Of a stretch of DNA of 64,000 nucleotides, positions 35,450 through 44,382 are shown one piece after another (the stretch's first letter is position 1; each line of letters starts with the position of its first letter). Position numbers and translations under genes: made by a program. The notes under the pieces are model-generated. The model made no database searches. It was not told the DNA's origin and saw only the letters and a list, made by a program, of their open reading frames with translations. Source of the stretch: Bradyrhizobium sp. NDS-1 (GTDB taxonomy: Bacteria > Pseudomonadota > Alphaproteobacteria > Rhizobiales > Xanthobacteraceae); the NCBI RefSeq assembly GCF_032918005.1, contig NZ_CP136628.1, positions 3,271,501 to 3,335,500 on the forward strand, in the 5' to 3' direction.

Positions 35450-37954
35450 GTGAAGCGGAAGGCTGAAAGGCTGTCGTTGGCACGCAAACGTCGCAAAGCC
35501 GGCAGCAAGACTGTCTTGCGGCAAGAACCTGCCGCCAAGCTGTCGCATGTTGTGTCGTCGCAAGCGCAAGCCTCGGAAACATCGAGAACCACGCAGTTCT
35601 CGAAGCTCTATATATTGTTTTCGATGCTGGCAGTGGCGGCGGCTGTCCTCGTCATAGGCCTCGCCGTTCATCTACTTGGCGGCGGCCCGGCTTGGGATGC
35701 CCAATCACCGTCTACGGCGGCCTATGTCGGGAGCGACGCCTGCGCAGGCTGCCACCAGGCCGAAGCACAATCGTGGGCCGCCTCGCAGCACAAGGCGGCG
35801 ATGCAGCACGCCAACGACAAGACCGTGCTCGGCAACTTCAATGATGCGAGTTTCGAATATTACGGCGTACGTTCACGTTTCTTCCGCAGGGCCGGAAAAT
35901 TCCTGGTCGAGACCGACGGCGCCGACGGCAGCCTTTCCGAGTTCGAGGTCAAGTACACTTTCGGCCTCGATCCGCTGCAGCAATATCTCGTCGCGTTCCC
36001 GGATGGGCGCGTCCAGGCACTGCCGATCGCATGGGACGGTCGGCCGCAAGACAAGGGCGGCCAGCGCTGGTTTCACCTTTCGCCCAATGAGGCCATCAAG
36101 CATGACGATATCCTGCACTGGACCAAGCTGAACCAGAACTGGAATTTCATGTGCGCGGAGTGCCACTCCACCGGCTTGCGCAAGAACTACGACGCCGCAA
36201 GGGATCGCTTTTCGACGACCTGGGCGGAGATCAGCGTCGGCTGCGAGGCCTGTCACGGTCAGGGCTCGCGCCATGCCGCCTGGGCGCGAGAGCAGCAGAG
36301 CTGGTGGCCGTTTGGCAAGCAACAGGACGCCGCCAAGGGCTTGCTGGTGCGTTTCGACGAGCGGCACCGCATCTGGCCGATCGATCCGCAGACCGGAAAC
36401 GCAAGGCGTTCCGCCGAACCGGCAATGCTCCGCAAGGAAGTGGAGACCTGTGGCCTCTGTCACGCACGGCGGGGTGCCTTCGACGAGAATTGGGTTCCCG
36501 GCCAATGGCTGTCGCAAACCCATGTCGTCGAGCCGCTCGCGCGCAATACCTATCATGCCGACGGGCAGATCCGCGATGTCGAGGAGCCCTATAACTATAC
36601 ACCCTTCAAGCAAGGCAAGATGTTTGCGGCCGGTGTCACCTGCAGCGACTGCCACGAGCCGCATAGCGCGAAGCTTCGTTTGCCGGGCGAGGGAGTCTGT
36701 CTGCAGTGCCATGCGTCCGACAAATATGCCGGCGTGACGCATCGCCAGCACGCCGACGTCGAGCCGTCGCCGACCTGTATCTCATGTCACATGCCGGTCA
36801 GGACCTACATGGTGATCGATACCAGGCACGATCACACCTTCAGGGTCCCGCGTCCCGATCTGTCCGTCACCCTCGGAGCGCCGAACGCCTGCAACGACTG
36901 TCACCGCGACAAGTCACCGCAATGGTCGGCGGCAGCCGTCGAGCGATGGTTCGGTCCGCTCCGGAAGGGCTTCCAGAATTACGGAACGGCATTCCATGCC
37001 GCCCGCACCGACCAGACCGATGCCACCGCGCTGCTTGCCGTCCTTGCGGCGGATCGCAAAGCGCCCGCCGTGGCCCGCGCCAGCGCACTCGACGAACTTG
37101 CATCGCGCGTGACGTCGGCGAACATCGCGACGGTCCGTGTCGCGCTGGCCGATCCCGATCCGATGGTGCGGATAGGCGCGCTCGACATGCTGGGCAACGT
37201 GCCCGTTGATCGGGTCTGGTCCCTCGTGTCCCCGCTGTTGTCTGATCCCGTCCGCGGTGTCCGCATCAGGGCGGTCTCCCTGCTCGCGGGCGTTCCTTCC
37301 GCAAGCCAGCCTCAGCCGGATCGTGCACGCTTCGATCAGGCGGCAGCGGAGTTCGTCGCCGCCCAGCGCGCCAATGCCGAGAGACCGGAGGCCCGCACCG
37401 CGCTCGGAGACTTCCTTGCGCGGCGCGGAGAGATGCAGGAAGCCGAGGCCGAATACAGAGCGGCCCTCAGGCTGAGCCCGCAATACGCGACGGCGGCGAT
37501 CAATCTCGCCGATCTCGATCGGCAACGCGGGCGGGACGGCAACGGCGAATCCGTCCTTCGCGCCGCGCTTGCGAGTTCACCGCGCGACGCGGCGCTGCAC
37601 CATGCGCTCGGCTTGACGCTGACGAGGCTGAAACGGTCCGAGGACGCGCTCAACGAGCTCCGTCGGGCGACGGAGCTGGAGCCGGACGGGCCGCGTTACG
37701 CCTACGTCTACGCCGTCGCGCTGCATTCCGGCGACCGACGCGAGGAGGCCTTGAACGTCCTGAAGGAAGCCTTACGCCGTCATCCGAACGACCTCGATAT
37801 TCTTCAGGCCCTCGTCTCGTTCAACCGAATGGCCGGAGATATGGCGTCGGCGCTGAAGTACGCGGAACAGCTCGCGACTTTCCGGCCAGCTGACCAGGGT
37901 CTTACGACACTGATTCAAGAACTTCGCCGAGCCGTCCGGCCCCGCGCGCAGTGA
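35450..37954 (+). CDS. Octaheme c-type cytochrome fused to HEAT-like and TPR repeats
   Basis: The 834-residue protein has one N-terminal membrane anchor (about residues 53-76), then a periplasmic cytochrome region with eight CxxCH heme sites: CAGCH (98-102), CAECH, CEACH, CGLCH, CSDCH, CLQCH, CISCH and CNDCH (near 480). Between about 520 and 620 are HEAT-like repeats (MVRIGALDMLGNVP, GVRIRAVSLLAGVP). From about 630 to the end are TPR repeats (RGEMQEAEAEYRAALRLSPQYATAAINLADL and onward). The cytochrome part resembles cytochrome c554/octaheme families, which carry electrons or reduce nitrogen or sulfur oxyanions. The repeats suggest a protein partner. The start is uncertain: the frame opens at a GTG with no clear Shine-Dalgarno. 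Confidence 0.88.
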   Translation: MKRKAERLSLARKRRKAGSKTVLRQEPAAKLSHVVSSQAQASETSRTTQFSKLYILFSMLAVAAAVLVIGLAVHLLGGGPAWDAQSPSTAAYVGSDACAGCHQAEAQSWAASQHKAAMQHANDKTVLGNFNDASFEYYGVRSRFFRRAGKFLVETDGADGSLSEFEVKYTFGLDPLQQYLVAFPDGRVQALPIAWDGRPQDKGGQRWFHLSPNEAIKHDDILHWTKLNQNWNFMCAECHSTGLRKNYDAARDRFSTTWAEISVGCEACHGQGSRHAAWAREQQSWWPFGKQQDAAKGLLVRFDERHRIWPIDPQTGNARRSAEPAMLRKEVETCGLCHARRGAFDENWVPGQWLSQTHVVEPLARNTYHADGQIRDVEEPYNYTPFKQGKMFAAGVTCSDCHEPHSAKLRLPGEGVCLQCHASDKYAGVTHRQHADVEPSPTCISCHMPVRTYMVIDTRHDHTFRVPRPDLSVTLGAPNACNDCHRDKSPQWSAAAVERWFGPLRKGFQNYGTAFHAARTDQTDATALLAVLAADRKAPAVARASALDELASRVTSANIATVRVALADPDPMVRIGALDMLGNVPVDRVWSLVSPLLSDPVRGVRIRAVSLLAGVPSASQPQPDRARFDQAAAEFVAAQRANAERPEARTALGDFLARRGEMQEAEAEYRAALRLSPQYATAAINLADLDRQRGRDGNGESVLRAALASSPRDAALHHALGLTLTRLKRSEDALNELRRATELEPDGPRYAYVYAVALHSGDRREEALNVLKEALRRHPNDLDILQALVSFNRMAGDMASALKYAEQLATFRPADQGLTTLIQELRRAVRPRAQ

Positions 37955-38026
37955 GCAAAACCAGGAGTAGTGGCTGCTGGGGCTTGGTAGGCAACCGGTG
38001 GCTCGCGCAATGGGTCCACGCCTGAG

Positions 38027-38236
38027 CTACCAATGCACGCTCTGGCTCGGCACGATGAACGTCGTCGTGCTCGGCGCCGTCGCAAGGCTCGATGCAAGAT
38101 ACCAGCCCGAGCCGAGCACGAGTGCCAGCAAGGCGACGATGGCGAGCAGATCCATGGTTCTGGGGTCGTGATGTCGCCTGAAGCCGGGGGCGGGCCCAGG
38201 TTTGAGGTGAAGATGGGGGCTGATTTTCCAGCGCAT
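38027..38236 (-). CDS. Small single-pass membrane protein (69 residues)
   Basis: The ATG at 38236 is preceded by a strong GGGAGGAACAACA. The product has a basic His/Pro-rich start (MRWKISPHLHLKPGPAPGF), one hydrophobic helix (DLLAIVALLALVLGSGWYLA) and a short polar tail ending TFIVPSQSVHW. No function can be assigned. An internal ATG at the head of the helix (MDLLAIV) is an alternative start. It lies just downstream of yidD on the same strand. Confidence 0.6.
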   Translation of the reverse strand: MRWKISPHLHLKPGPAPGFRRHHDPRTMDLLAIVALLALVLGSGWYLASSLATAPSTTTFIVPSQSVHW

Positions 38237-38325
38237 TGTTGTTCCTCCCGAGGGAGCGTCAAAACAACGCAGGAAGGAAGTCCAAGGTTCCTCGGGCCAC
38301 CGATGCGCAACGCATCGCGGCAATC

Positions 38326-38664
38326 TCAGGATGCATTGACGCCCCGCCATCGGGCATAGCGCCATGGCAGATACCAGCGCGCGCCTTGCGGCGCCGTGAG
38401 CGGCACGTTGTCGATGCCGGACGTGCCGAACGGATGGCAGCGCAGCAGCCGCGCGAGCGTCATCCAGCCGCCGGCCCAGAGCCCGAACCGTTCGATCGCC
38501 TCGTCGCCATAGACGGAGCAGGTCGGCAGGTGCCGGCAGTTGTAGCCAACCAGAGGCGACAGCGTATGCCGATAGAGCCAGATCAGCGCGCGGCCGAATC
38601 TGCGCGGGAGCCGAAGCGCCCCTTCCACCGAACTTGAACAATGCCCGCAGGCTGAATGCTTCAT
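38326..38664 (-). CDS. yidD: Membrane protein insertion efficiency factor YidD
   Basis: The 112-residue protein carries the YidD family pattern [52 protein letters not shown], with the characteristic cysteines and PTCSxY element. YidD assists YidC-dependent membrane protein insertion at the inner membrane. Here it is not next to rnpA/yidC as in many genomes. An N-terminal extension ([17 protein letters not shown]) with two Cys is unusual; a later start would remove it. Confidence 0.9.
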   Translation of the reverse strand: MKHSACGHCSSSVEGALRLPRRFGRALIWLYRHTLSPLVGYNCRHLPTCSVYGDEAIERFGLWAGGWMTLARLLRCHPFGTSGIDNVPLTAPQGARWYLPWRYARWRGVNAS

Positions 38665-38892
38665 GTGCGCTGTGATGCCACGTTAGGCGAGATATTGCTC
38701 GGTTCCGAGGCAGGGAACTGTAAGCTGTTGTTTCCACGCCATATTTTGCATGCTTTTTGGGAGCAGTGCAGCAAGTGCCTATGGACGATCTGTATTCCCC
38801 CGGATACCATTTTTGTGACGTCCATGTGTAGACTCATCGGGCGCAAGACGGGGCTTACCCGAATCGCTTTGGGGCTTGGGGAAGGGACCAGT

Positions 38893-39786
38893 TTGAAAGT
38901 ACTGACGTCGCTCAATCTTCGCGGCTGGTTGCTGGTGGGAACCGCCGTTTGTGGAGTCGTGCTGGCTGGTGCCGTCGCGACACTCGGGTCGTCGGCCCGC
39001 GCGGGTAACGCTCTCGAAGAGCGCAAACTGCCAATGAAGTTCAACTGGATCGCCTGCGAGCCGAACTGCCGCGGCTGGGTCAGCGCGGTGGGCATCATCA
39101 CCGCCGATACGCCAAAGGATTTCGAAGAGTTTTCCCGTGGGCGCCAGCTCGGCGGCGCCACCGTGGTGCTCGATTCCAGCGGCGGTTCCGTCAACGACGC
39201 GATTACGCTCGGCCGGCGCTTCCGCAATCTGGGGCTCCTGACCACGGTCGGCGTAAGCCTCCGCGGCGGGCCATCGGCTCGTCCGGCGGTCGCGCCCGAG
39301 GCCTATTGCGAATCCATGTGCGTGTTCCTGCTGCTGGCCGGCAAGAAGCGCTACGTGCCGGAAGCGGCCCATGTCCGCGTTCACCAGATCTGGATGGGCG
39401 ACCGCGCCGACGATGCCAAGGCGGCAAGCTACAGCGCGCAGGATCTGATGATCGTGGAGCGCGACATCGGCCGGCTCGCCAAGTACACCTTCGACATGGG
39501 CGGAGCGGGCGATCTGCTGTCGCTCGCGCTCAGCGTTCCGCCCTGGGAGGATCTGCACGAGCTGGACGCCGGCGAGCTCAAGCTCACCAATCTCGTGACG
39601 ACGGATCTCGTTGCCGACGTTCTGCCGCATGTGGACATCTCCGCGCCGGCGATGGCGGACCTGGCCCCGAAGACACAGGCCAGGTTCGGCACGGAACCCG
39701 AGCAGTCTGCCAAGTCGACCAAGACGGCGGAAGCCGTGGTGCCGACGGGCGGTGTGGCCGCGCCAGCTGCGGCGGCGCCGAAGTAG
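38893..39786 (+). CDS. Periplasmic ClpP-like (COG3904-type) protein
   Basis: The 297-residue protein begins with a membrane/signal helix (LNLRGWLLVGTAVCGVVLAGAVATL). The core has ClpP/crotonase-fold features: VVLDSSGGSVNDAITLGRRFR, AYCESMCVFLLLAGKKRYVPEAAHVRVHQIWMG, with a Ser in the ESMC nucleophile region and His in RVHQ. It may be a periplasmic serine protease or a non-catalytic relative. The C-terminal 50 residues are Ala/Thr/Lys-rich. TTG 38893 is chosen because GGGAAGGGA is five to six bases upstream; ATG 38824 would add 23 residues. Confidence 0.75.
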   Translation: MKVLTSLNLRGWLLVGTAVCGVVLAGAVATLGSSARAGNALEERKLPMKFNWIACEPNCRGWVSAVGIITADTPKDFEEFSRGRQLGGATVVLDSSGGSVNDAITLGRRFRNLGLLTTVGVSLRGGPSARPAVAPEAYCESMCVFLLLAGKKRYVPEAAHVRVHQIWMGDRADDAKAASYSAQDLMIVERDIGRLAKYTFDMGGAGDLLSLALSVPPWEDLHELDAGELKLTNLVTTDLVADVLPHVDISAPAMADLAPKTQARFGTEPEQSAKSTKTAEAVVPTGGVAAPAAAAPK

Positions 39787-39827
39787 GCTCTGCAATCTCG
39801 GCAGTCAGGCGCGCGTTGCCCAACTAT

Positions 39828-39904
39828 GGTGCGCAATTGCGCACCTCAGAATCTCGGCCGCAATCTCTGGATTCCGGGTTCGATGCTGCGCATCGCCCCG
39901 GAAT
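39828..39904. repeat. Intergenic hairpin repeat with an 18-base perfect palindrome
   Basis: GGTGCGCAATTGCGCACC (39828-39845) is a perfect palindrome. It is followed by a hairpin ATTCCGG...CCGGAAT (39871-39904) enclosing GATGC/GCATC. The ATTCCGGG hairpin is the same type as the unit at 41759-41798. Confidence 0.65.
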
Positions 39905-39917
39905 GACAGGAGAGGTC

Positions 39918-40373
39918 TCAGCCCTGCGCCACAGCCGGCTGCTTGGTTTTGGCTTCGATCTGGCCGATGGCATCAACCACGGCATCGAAGGTCAGAAGCG
40001 TCGAGGCGTGGCGCGCCTTGTAGTCGCGGACCGGCTCAAGGAACTTGATCTCCTCCCATTTTCCCTCAGGAGGCGCACCGTTTTCTTTCAGCATCTTGCG
40101 AACAGTCTCGCGTAACTCACGGAGTTCGCTCGCAGTCGACCCGACGATCCGACTTGCCATGATGGATGAGGAGGCCTGGCCCAGGGCGCAGGCCTTCACG
40201 TCGTGAGCGAAGTCGGTGACGGTGTCCCCGGTCATCTTGAGATCGATCTTGACGGTCGAGCCGCACAGCTTGGAGTGAGCGGTGGCGGAGGCATCGGGGT
40301 CCGACAGCCGTCCGAGGCGCGGAATATTCCCGGCCAGTTCGATGATCCGCTTGTTGTAGATGTCGTTCAGCAT
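39918..40373 (-). CDS. IscU/NifU-like iron-sulfur scaffold relative lacking the third cysteine
   Basis: The 151-residue protein matches the IscU/SufU scaffold fold: N-terminal YNKRIIELAGN, first Cys in HSKLCGSTVKI, second Cys in VKACALGQASSSIMAS. The third cluster ligand, expected near the C-terminus (as in RxxCxxL), is Ala in RHASTLLTF. So it may not hold a conventional cluster and could be a sulfur carrier or transfer protein. It is divergent from folE. The absence of iscS/sufS nearby means its system is not defined here. Confidence 0.85.
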   Translation of the reverse strand: MLNDIYNKRIIELAGNIPRLGRLSDPDASATAHSKLCGSTVKIDLKMTGDTVTDFAHDVKACALGQASSSIMASRIVGSTASELRELRETVRKMLKENGAPPEGKWEEIKFLEPVRDYKARHASTLLTFDAVVDAIGQIEAKTKQPAVAQG

Positions 40374-40615
40374 GTGATGGAGTCCAGCACTTCCGCACCC
40401 GATCGGCCTTGGCGGGCGGCGTCCACGGTCCTATATAGGGTCGGAACTGGTGGAAAAACAGTCCAGCAGCGCGCCGGCGGCGATTTCCAACTGTGCGGCC
40501 GGCATGACAGCCTGCGGACCCTTTGCGCCAAAACTGTTCTCTTCAGGCGTCCGGCGGCTTGGCCGCCCCGTCTGCCGGTGACACTCCGGCCGCGAGGCCG
40601 TCGAACGGAGTCGAT

Positions 40616-41305
40616 ATGGACGCTGCAATCAAATCCATCCGCCCTGGCAAACCCTCCGACCGGCAGCCCGAGAGCCGCCCGGCGGAGCTTGATCCCGCCG
40701 AATTCCTCGCGGCCGCCGTCCGCGCCGACCAGCCGCGCCCGGCGCGTGCCGAGGCGGAAGCAGCGGTCAAGACGCTGCTCGCCTATATCGGCGAGAACAC
40801 CGAGCGCGAGGGCCTGCTCGACACGCCGCGCCGCGTGGTCGAGGCCTTCGACGAACTCTATCAGGGCTATCATCAGTGCCCGGCCGAGGTGCTCGACCGC
40901 ACCTTTGGCGAGACCGCGGGCTATGACGATTTTGTCCTGGTGCGCGACATCGAATTCACCTCGCAATGCGAGCATCACATGATGCCGTTCTATGGCAAGG
41001 CGCACATCGCCTATACGCCGGTGGAACGCGTCGTCGGCCTGTCCAAACTGGCGCGCCTCACCGACATCTTCGCCCGCAGGCTCCAGACCCAGGAGCATCT
41101 GACGGCGCAGATCGCGGCGGCGATCGACGAGGTCCTCAAGCCGCGCGGCGTTGCGGTGCTGATCGAGGCCGAGCATACCTGCATGTCGGTGCGCGGCGTC
41201 GCCAAGCATGGCGCCTCCACCTTCACCAGCCGATTCACCGGCATGTTCCGCGACAATCCGGCGGAGCAGGCCCGTTTCCTGTCCCTGGTGCGAGGCACGC
41301 GCTGA
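40616..41305 (+). CDS. folE: GTP cyclohydrolase I
   Basis: This converts GTP to dihydroneopterin triphosphate, the first step of folate/pterin synthesis. The C-terminal catalytic region has the family pattern: [31 protein letters not shown] with zinc ligands Cys and His, [23 protein letters not shown] and CMSVRGVAK. The N-terminal 60 residues are a Pro/Arg-rich extension typical of rhizobial homologues. Cytosolic homodecamer in known members. ATG 40616 is preceded by ACGGAG. It is followed after 24 bases by hisI, probably as an operon. Confidence 0.97.
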   Translation: MDAAIKSIRPGKPSDRQPESRPAELDPAEFLAAAVRADQPRPARAEAEAAVKTLLAYIGENTEREGLLDTPRRVVEAFDELYQGYHQCPAEVLDRTFGETAGYDDFVLVRDIEFTSQCEHHMMPFYGKAHIAYTPVERVVGLSKLARLTDIFARRLQTQEHLTAQIAAAIDEVLKPRGVAVLIEAEHTCMSVRGVAKHGASTFTSRFTGMFRDNPAEQARFLSLVRGTR

Positions 41306-41329
41306 CCTCGCGAGTAGATCGGCAAGGTC

Positions 41330-41752
41330 GTGTCCGCTCACTCTCATGAGATCGAGGAAGGTCTGTCCTTCCGGCCGCGGTTCGACGCGGCAGGGCTCGT
41401 GACGTGCGTCGCGACCGACGTTGCCACCGGCGACGTCCTCATGGTCGCGCACATGAACGAGGAGGCGCTGCGCAAGACGATCGCGACCGGCGAGGCCTGG
41501 TATTTCAGCCGTTCGCGCAATGCGTTGTGGCGAAAAGGTGAGACCTCAGGTCAAACCCAGCGCGTGGTCGAGATGCGCACCGATTGCGATCAGGACGCGG
41601 TCTGGATCCGCGTCGAGCAGATCGGCGCGGCCTGCCATACCGGGCGAAGGTCCTGCTTCTACCGCAAGGTCGAGGGGGAGGGTGGAGGTGCCAAGCTGGT
41701 CTTCACCGATGCCGACAGGCTGTTCGATCCGGACGCGGTCTACAAGAAATAG
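41330..41752 (+). CDS. hisI: Phosphoribosyl-AMP cyclohydrolase
   Basis: This opens the adenine ring of phosphoribosyl-AMP in histidine biosynthesis. The 140-residue protein has the family core [58 protein letters not shown] and the metal motif [12 protein letters not shown]. It lacks a fused HisE domain, as usual in alphaproteobacteria. The start is GTG 41330. The stop is followed within ten bases by the repeat hairpin at 41759, which may also end the folE-hisI transcript. Confidence 0.97.
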   Translation: MSAHSHEIEEGLSFRPRFDAAGLVTCVATDVATGDVLMVAHMNEEALRKTIATGEAWYFSRSRNALWRKGETSGQTQRVVEMRTDCDQDAVWIRVEQIGAACHTGRRSCFYRKVEGEGGGAKLVFTDADRLFDPDAVYKK

Positions 41753-41758
41753 CAGGCT

Positions 41759-41798
41759 GTCATTCCGGGCCTGCACCTACGGTGCGCCCCGGAATGAC
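41759..41798. repeat. Intergenic hairpin repeat, GTCATTCCGGG type
   Basis: GTCATTCCGGG (41759-41769) pairs perfectly with CCCGGAATGAC (41788-41798) around CCTGCACCTACGGTGCGC, which itself can pair (GCACC/GGTGC). The outer arms recur in 39871-39904. Position after hisI allows a terminator role, but no T tract follows. Confidence 0.7.
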
Positions 41799-41810
41799 GA
41801 CCATGGCCGA

Positions 41811-41826
41811 TTAACCCCGCATTAAC
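41811..41826 (+). promoter_or_regulatory. Perfect CtrA-type binding site upstream of the lytic transglycosylase
   Basis: TTAACCCCGCATTAAC matches TTAA-N7-TTAAC exactly, and the second half continues TTAACCAT, the extended CtrA half-site. It ends about 80 bases before the transglycosylase ATG, a normal distance for a CtrA-controlled promoter. Confidence 0.7.
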
Positions 41827-41906
41827 CATAGCTGTCCCACGGTGAGACGACAGGGCGTCCGAATTGCCGGCGCCGTTCAACGCCGCGCGGGGCGGGGCAC
41901 CTCATC

Positions 41907-42926
41907 ATGTCGGTCGACAATTTCAGAGCGACGCAGACGGCCGGTCTCGATCCGTCGCGCGCGCGCGTCGCCGGTGCGATCAAGCAGGCCTCGAACGTCT
42001 CCGGCGTCAGCTTCCACTACATGCTGACCACGGCCAAGATGGAATCGGACTTCAATCCGACGGCGGGTGCGACGACGTCGTCCGCGCATGGGCTCTACCA
42101 GTTCATCGACCAGACCTGGCTCGGCACCGTGAAGGAGGCCGGCACCCAGCTCGGCTACGGCAACTACTCCGCCGCCATCACCAGGACATCGTCGGGCAGC
42201 TACACCGTCGGTGATCCCTTGATGAAGCGGTCGATCATGAAGCTGCGCGACGATCCCGAGGCCGCCTCCAGCATGGCGGCCGCGCTGACGCAGTCGAACA
42301 GCTTCAAGCTCACCGGCCTGCTCGGCCGCAGGCCGAGCGATAGCGAGCTCTATATGGCACATTTCATGGGCGTCGGCGGAGCCGCAAAACTGATCGCCAA
42401 TGCCGAGGACAACCCGCAGGCGGTCGGCGCGCGGCTGTTTCCCAACGCGGCGTCCGCCAATCGTTCGATCTTCTACGCCAGAGACGGCCGCGCCCGCAGC
42501 GTCTCCGAAGTCTATTCGGTGCTGGACGCGCGCTATGCCAGCGCGGCCAATTCGAAAACGACCCGCAGCGCGATGGCGATGTATGGCGGCACGCCGTCGA
42601 CCACCGAGGTCGCGAGCGCGAGCGGCATGCAGCCCACGGCGCCCGTCATCGACAATGCCGCCTATCTCCAGACCTTCCCGAACACACGCGCGGTGACGCC
42701 TGTCAGTGCATCGGCGCCCACGACGCTCGCGGATAATGCGCCGGGCACGCCGGTGTTTCGTTCGATCTATCAGCCCGGCGACGCCACGCAGCCGGTCTCG
42801 ACCACCGTGCAGAAATTGTGGGGCAACAACGCCTCGCTGACATCCGTCGCTTCAGCGACGCCGGATGTGCGGCCGCCGCAGCCACTCGATCTCTTCAGCG
42901 ATCGCAGCGGCACGTTCTCGAGCTAG
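41907..42926 (+). CDS. Lytic transglycosylase (SLT domain)
   Basis: The 339-residue protein has an SLT-type lysozyme-like domain: FHYMLTTAKMESDFNPTAGATTSSAHGLYQFIDQTWLGTV (catalytic Glu in ESDF, followed by the GLYQF motif). It would cleave peptidoglycan between N-acetylmuramic acid and N-acetylglucosamine. The C-terminal 130 residues are Ser/Thr/Ala-rich. No classical signal peptide is seen, so export by a flagellar or other route is possible. The perfect CtrA box upstream suggests cell-cycle or flagellar timing. Confidence 0.88.
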   Translation: MSVDNFRATQTAGLDPSRARVAGAIKQASNVSGVSFHYMLTTAKMESDFNPTAGATTSSAHGLYQFIDQTWLGTVKEAGTQLGYGNYSAAITRTSSGSYTVGDPLMKRSIMKLRDDPEAASSMAAALTQSNSFKLTGLLGRRPSDSELYMAHFMGVGGAAKLIANAEDNPQAVGARLFPNAASANRSIFYARDGRARSVSEVYSVLDARYASAANSKTTRSAMAMYGGTPSTTEVASASGMQPTAPVIDNAAYLQTFPNTRAVTPVSASAPTTLADNAPGTPVFRSIYQPGDATQPVSTTVQKLWGNNASLTSVASATPDVRPPQPLDLFSDRSGTFSS

Positions 42927-42936
42927 CCTCCACTTT

Positions 42937-43063
42937 CGTATCCCGGACGCGCTGCGGCGTGAAACGCGGCTCGAAGCCGGGACCACGCCACCAACTCCTC
43001 TCGAATTTCTGGGTCCCAGCTCGGCGGCGCTTCGCTGGCGCGCTGCGCCGCGTCCGGGACACG
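42937..43063. repeat. Full CGTGTCCCGGACGCG hairpin repeat
   Basis: The outer arms CGTATCCCGGACGCG (42937-42951) and CGCGTCCGGGACACG (43049-43063) pair at 14 of 15 positions. Inside are CCGGGACCA and GGGTCCCAG, giving a nested second stem. The core recurs at 9949 and 13456. Confidence 0.75.
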
Positions 43064-43207
43064 AGAGCGGACGCGATTTGTTCCCTTAACAAAACGTCAA
43101 TCAAACCAGTCAGTTATGGTGAACGCTTTGTTAAGCGTCGTGGTTTATTTTGTGTTGCAGGTGACGAGCCGTCACCATTTTCGTTTGTTGTGTAAGCCGG
43201 AAGCAGC

Positions 43208-44371
43208 ATGATTGTTCGGCAGTTCATCAATTGGATCAGGACGGCACCCGCCGGCGAGCGGGCCGAGGCCACACGGGCGTTGGCCCGGGCCTGGCTGATC
43301 TCAGACCTTTCGACCGACGACCGCATCGCCGCCGAAGGCGCGCTTTTGATGCTGCTCGACGATCCCTCGCCGCTGGTGCGGCAGGCGATGGCCGAGGCTT
43401 TCGCGCACAGCACGGATGCTCCGGCGTCGATCGTGCGGGCGCTGTCGTCGGACCAGCCGACGGTCGCGCTTCCCGTGCTCGAACATTCCCCGCTGCTGAT
43501 CGACGCCGATCTCGTCGACATCGTCGCGACCGGCAATGACGAGGTGCAATGCGCGGTTGCCCGCCGCGTCGCGCTGCCGGTCTCGGTCTGCGCCGCCATT
43601 GCCGAGGTCGGCTGCGCGGCGGCCGCGCTGGAGCTGATCGAGAATCCTCATGCCGAGCTTGCTCCGTTCTCGTGGAATCGCATCGTCGAGCGCCATGGCC
43701 ATCTCGCCGCGATCCGCGAGGCGATGCTGGTGCTGGACGATCTGCCGTCGGCAACCCGCGCTGCGCTGGTCGCAAAGCTCTCCGAGACGCTGGCGCAATT
43801 CGTCGTGGCGCGGAACTGGCTGAGCGCCGATCGTGCCGATCGCATCACGATCGAGGCGCGCGACCGCTCCACCATGAACATCGCAGCGCGCTCGCGCGGC
43901 GATGACATGCAGGGCCTGGTGCACCATCTGCGCGTCACGGGCCAGCTCACTGCCGGCCTGATCCTGCGCGCGCTGCTGTCCAGCAATCTCGACCTGTTCG
44001 ACGCGGCGCTGGCCGAGCTCGCCGATCTGCCGCTGGCGCGCGTCACCGCGCTGCTGCACGACCGCGGCGGCAACAGCCTGCAGGCGCTGCTCCGCCGCGC
44101 CGGGCTTCCCGAGGCGACGTTCGCGGCGTTCCAGGTCGCGCTCGAGGCCTGCCACGAACAAGGCTTTGTCGACAGCGACGCCGGCGCGGCGCGGTTGCGC
44201 CGGCGCATGGTCGAGCGCGTGCTCACCCATTGCGAGACCGACGGTGGTGCCACCGAGCCGCTGATGGTCCTGCTGCGCCGCTTCGCCACGGAATCGGCGC
44301 GGGAGGAGGCAAGGCTGTTCTGCGACGAGCTGGTCGCCGACGAGGACGGCTACGATCTGATCGCGGCGTAG
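43208..44371 (+). CDS. DUF2336 domain protein
   Basis: The 387-residue soluble protein is helical, with HEAT-like segments at the start (IAAEGALLMLLDDPSPLVRQAMAEAFAHS). It then contains the DUF2336 region, including LLSSNLDLFDAALAELADLPLARVTALLHDRGGNSLQALLRRAGLP. Function of DUF2336 is unknown; these proteins are common in alphaproteobacteria, often near two-component genes, and here an HPt and response regulator pair converges on it. GGAAG precedes the ATG. Confidence 0.88.
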   Translation: MIVRQFINWIRTAPAGERAEATRALARAWLISDLSTDDRIAAEGALLMLLDDPSPLVRQAMAEAFAHSTDAPASIVRALSSDQPTVALPVLEHSPLLIDADLVDIVATGNDEVQCAVARRVALPVSVCAAIAEVGCAAAALELIENPHAELAPFSWNRIVERHGHLAAIREAMLVLDDLPSATRAALVAKLSETLAQFVVARNWLSADRADRITIEARDRSTMNIAARSRGDDMQGLVHHLRVTGQLTAGLILRALLSSNLDLFDAALAELADLPLARVTALLHDRGGNSLQALLRRAGLPEATFAAFQVALEACHEQGFVDSDAGAARLRRRMVERVLTHCETDGGATEPLMVLLRRFATESAREEARLFCDELVADEDGYDLIAA

Positions 44372-44382
44372 CGGGAGCTGTG

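Noticed and set aside
38779..39795. 338-codon open frame antisense to the ClpP-like protein
   Set aside because: His/Arg-rich shadow composition; the plus strand has a signal helix and fold motifs.
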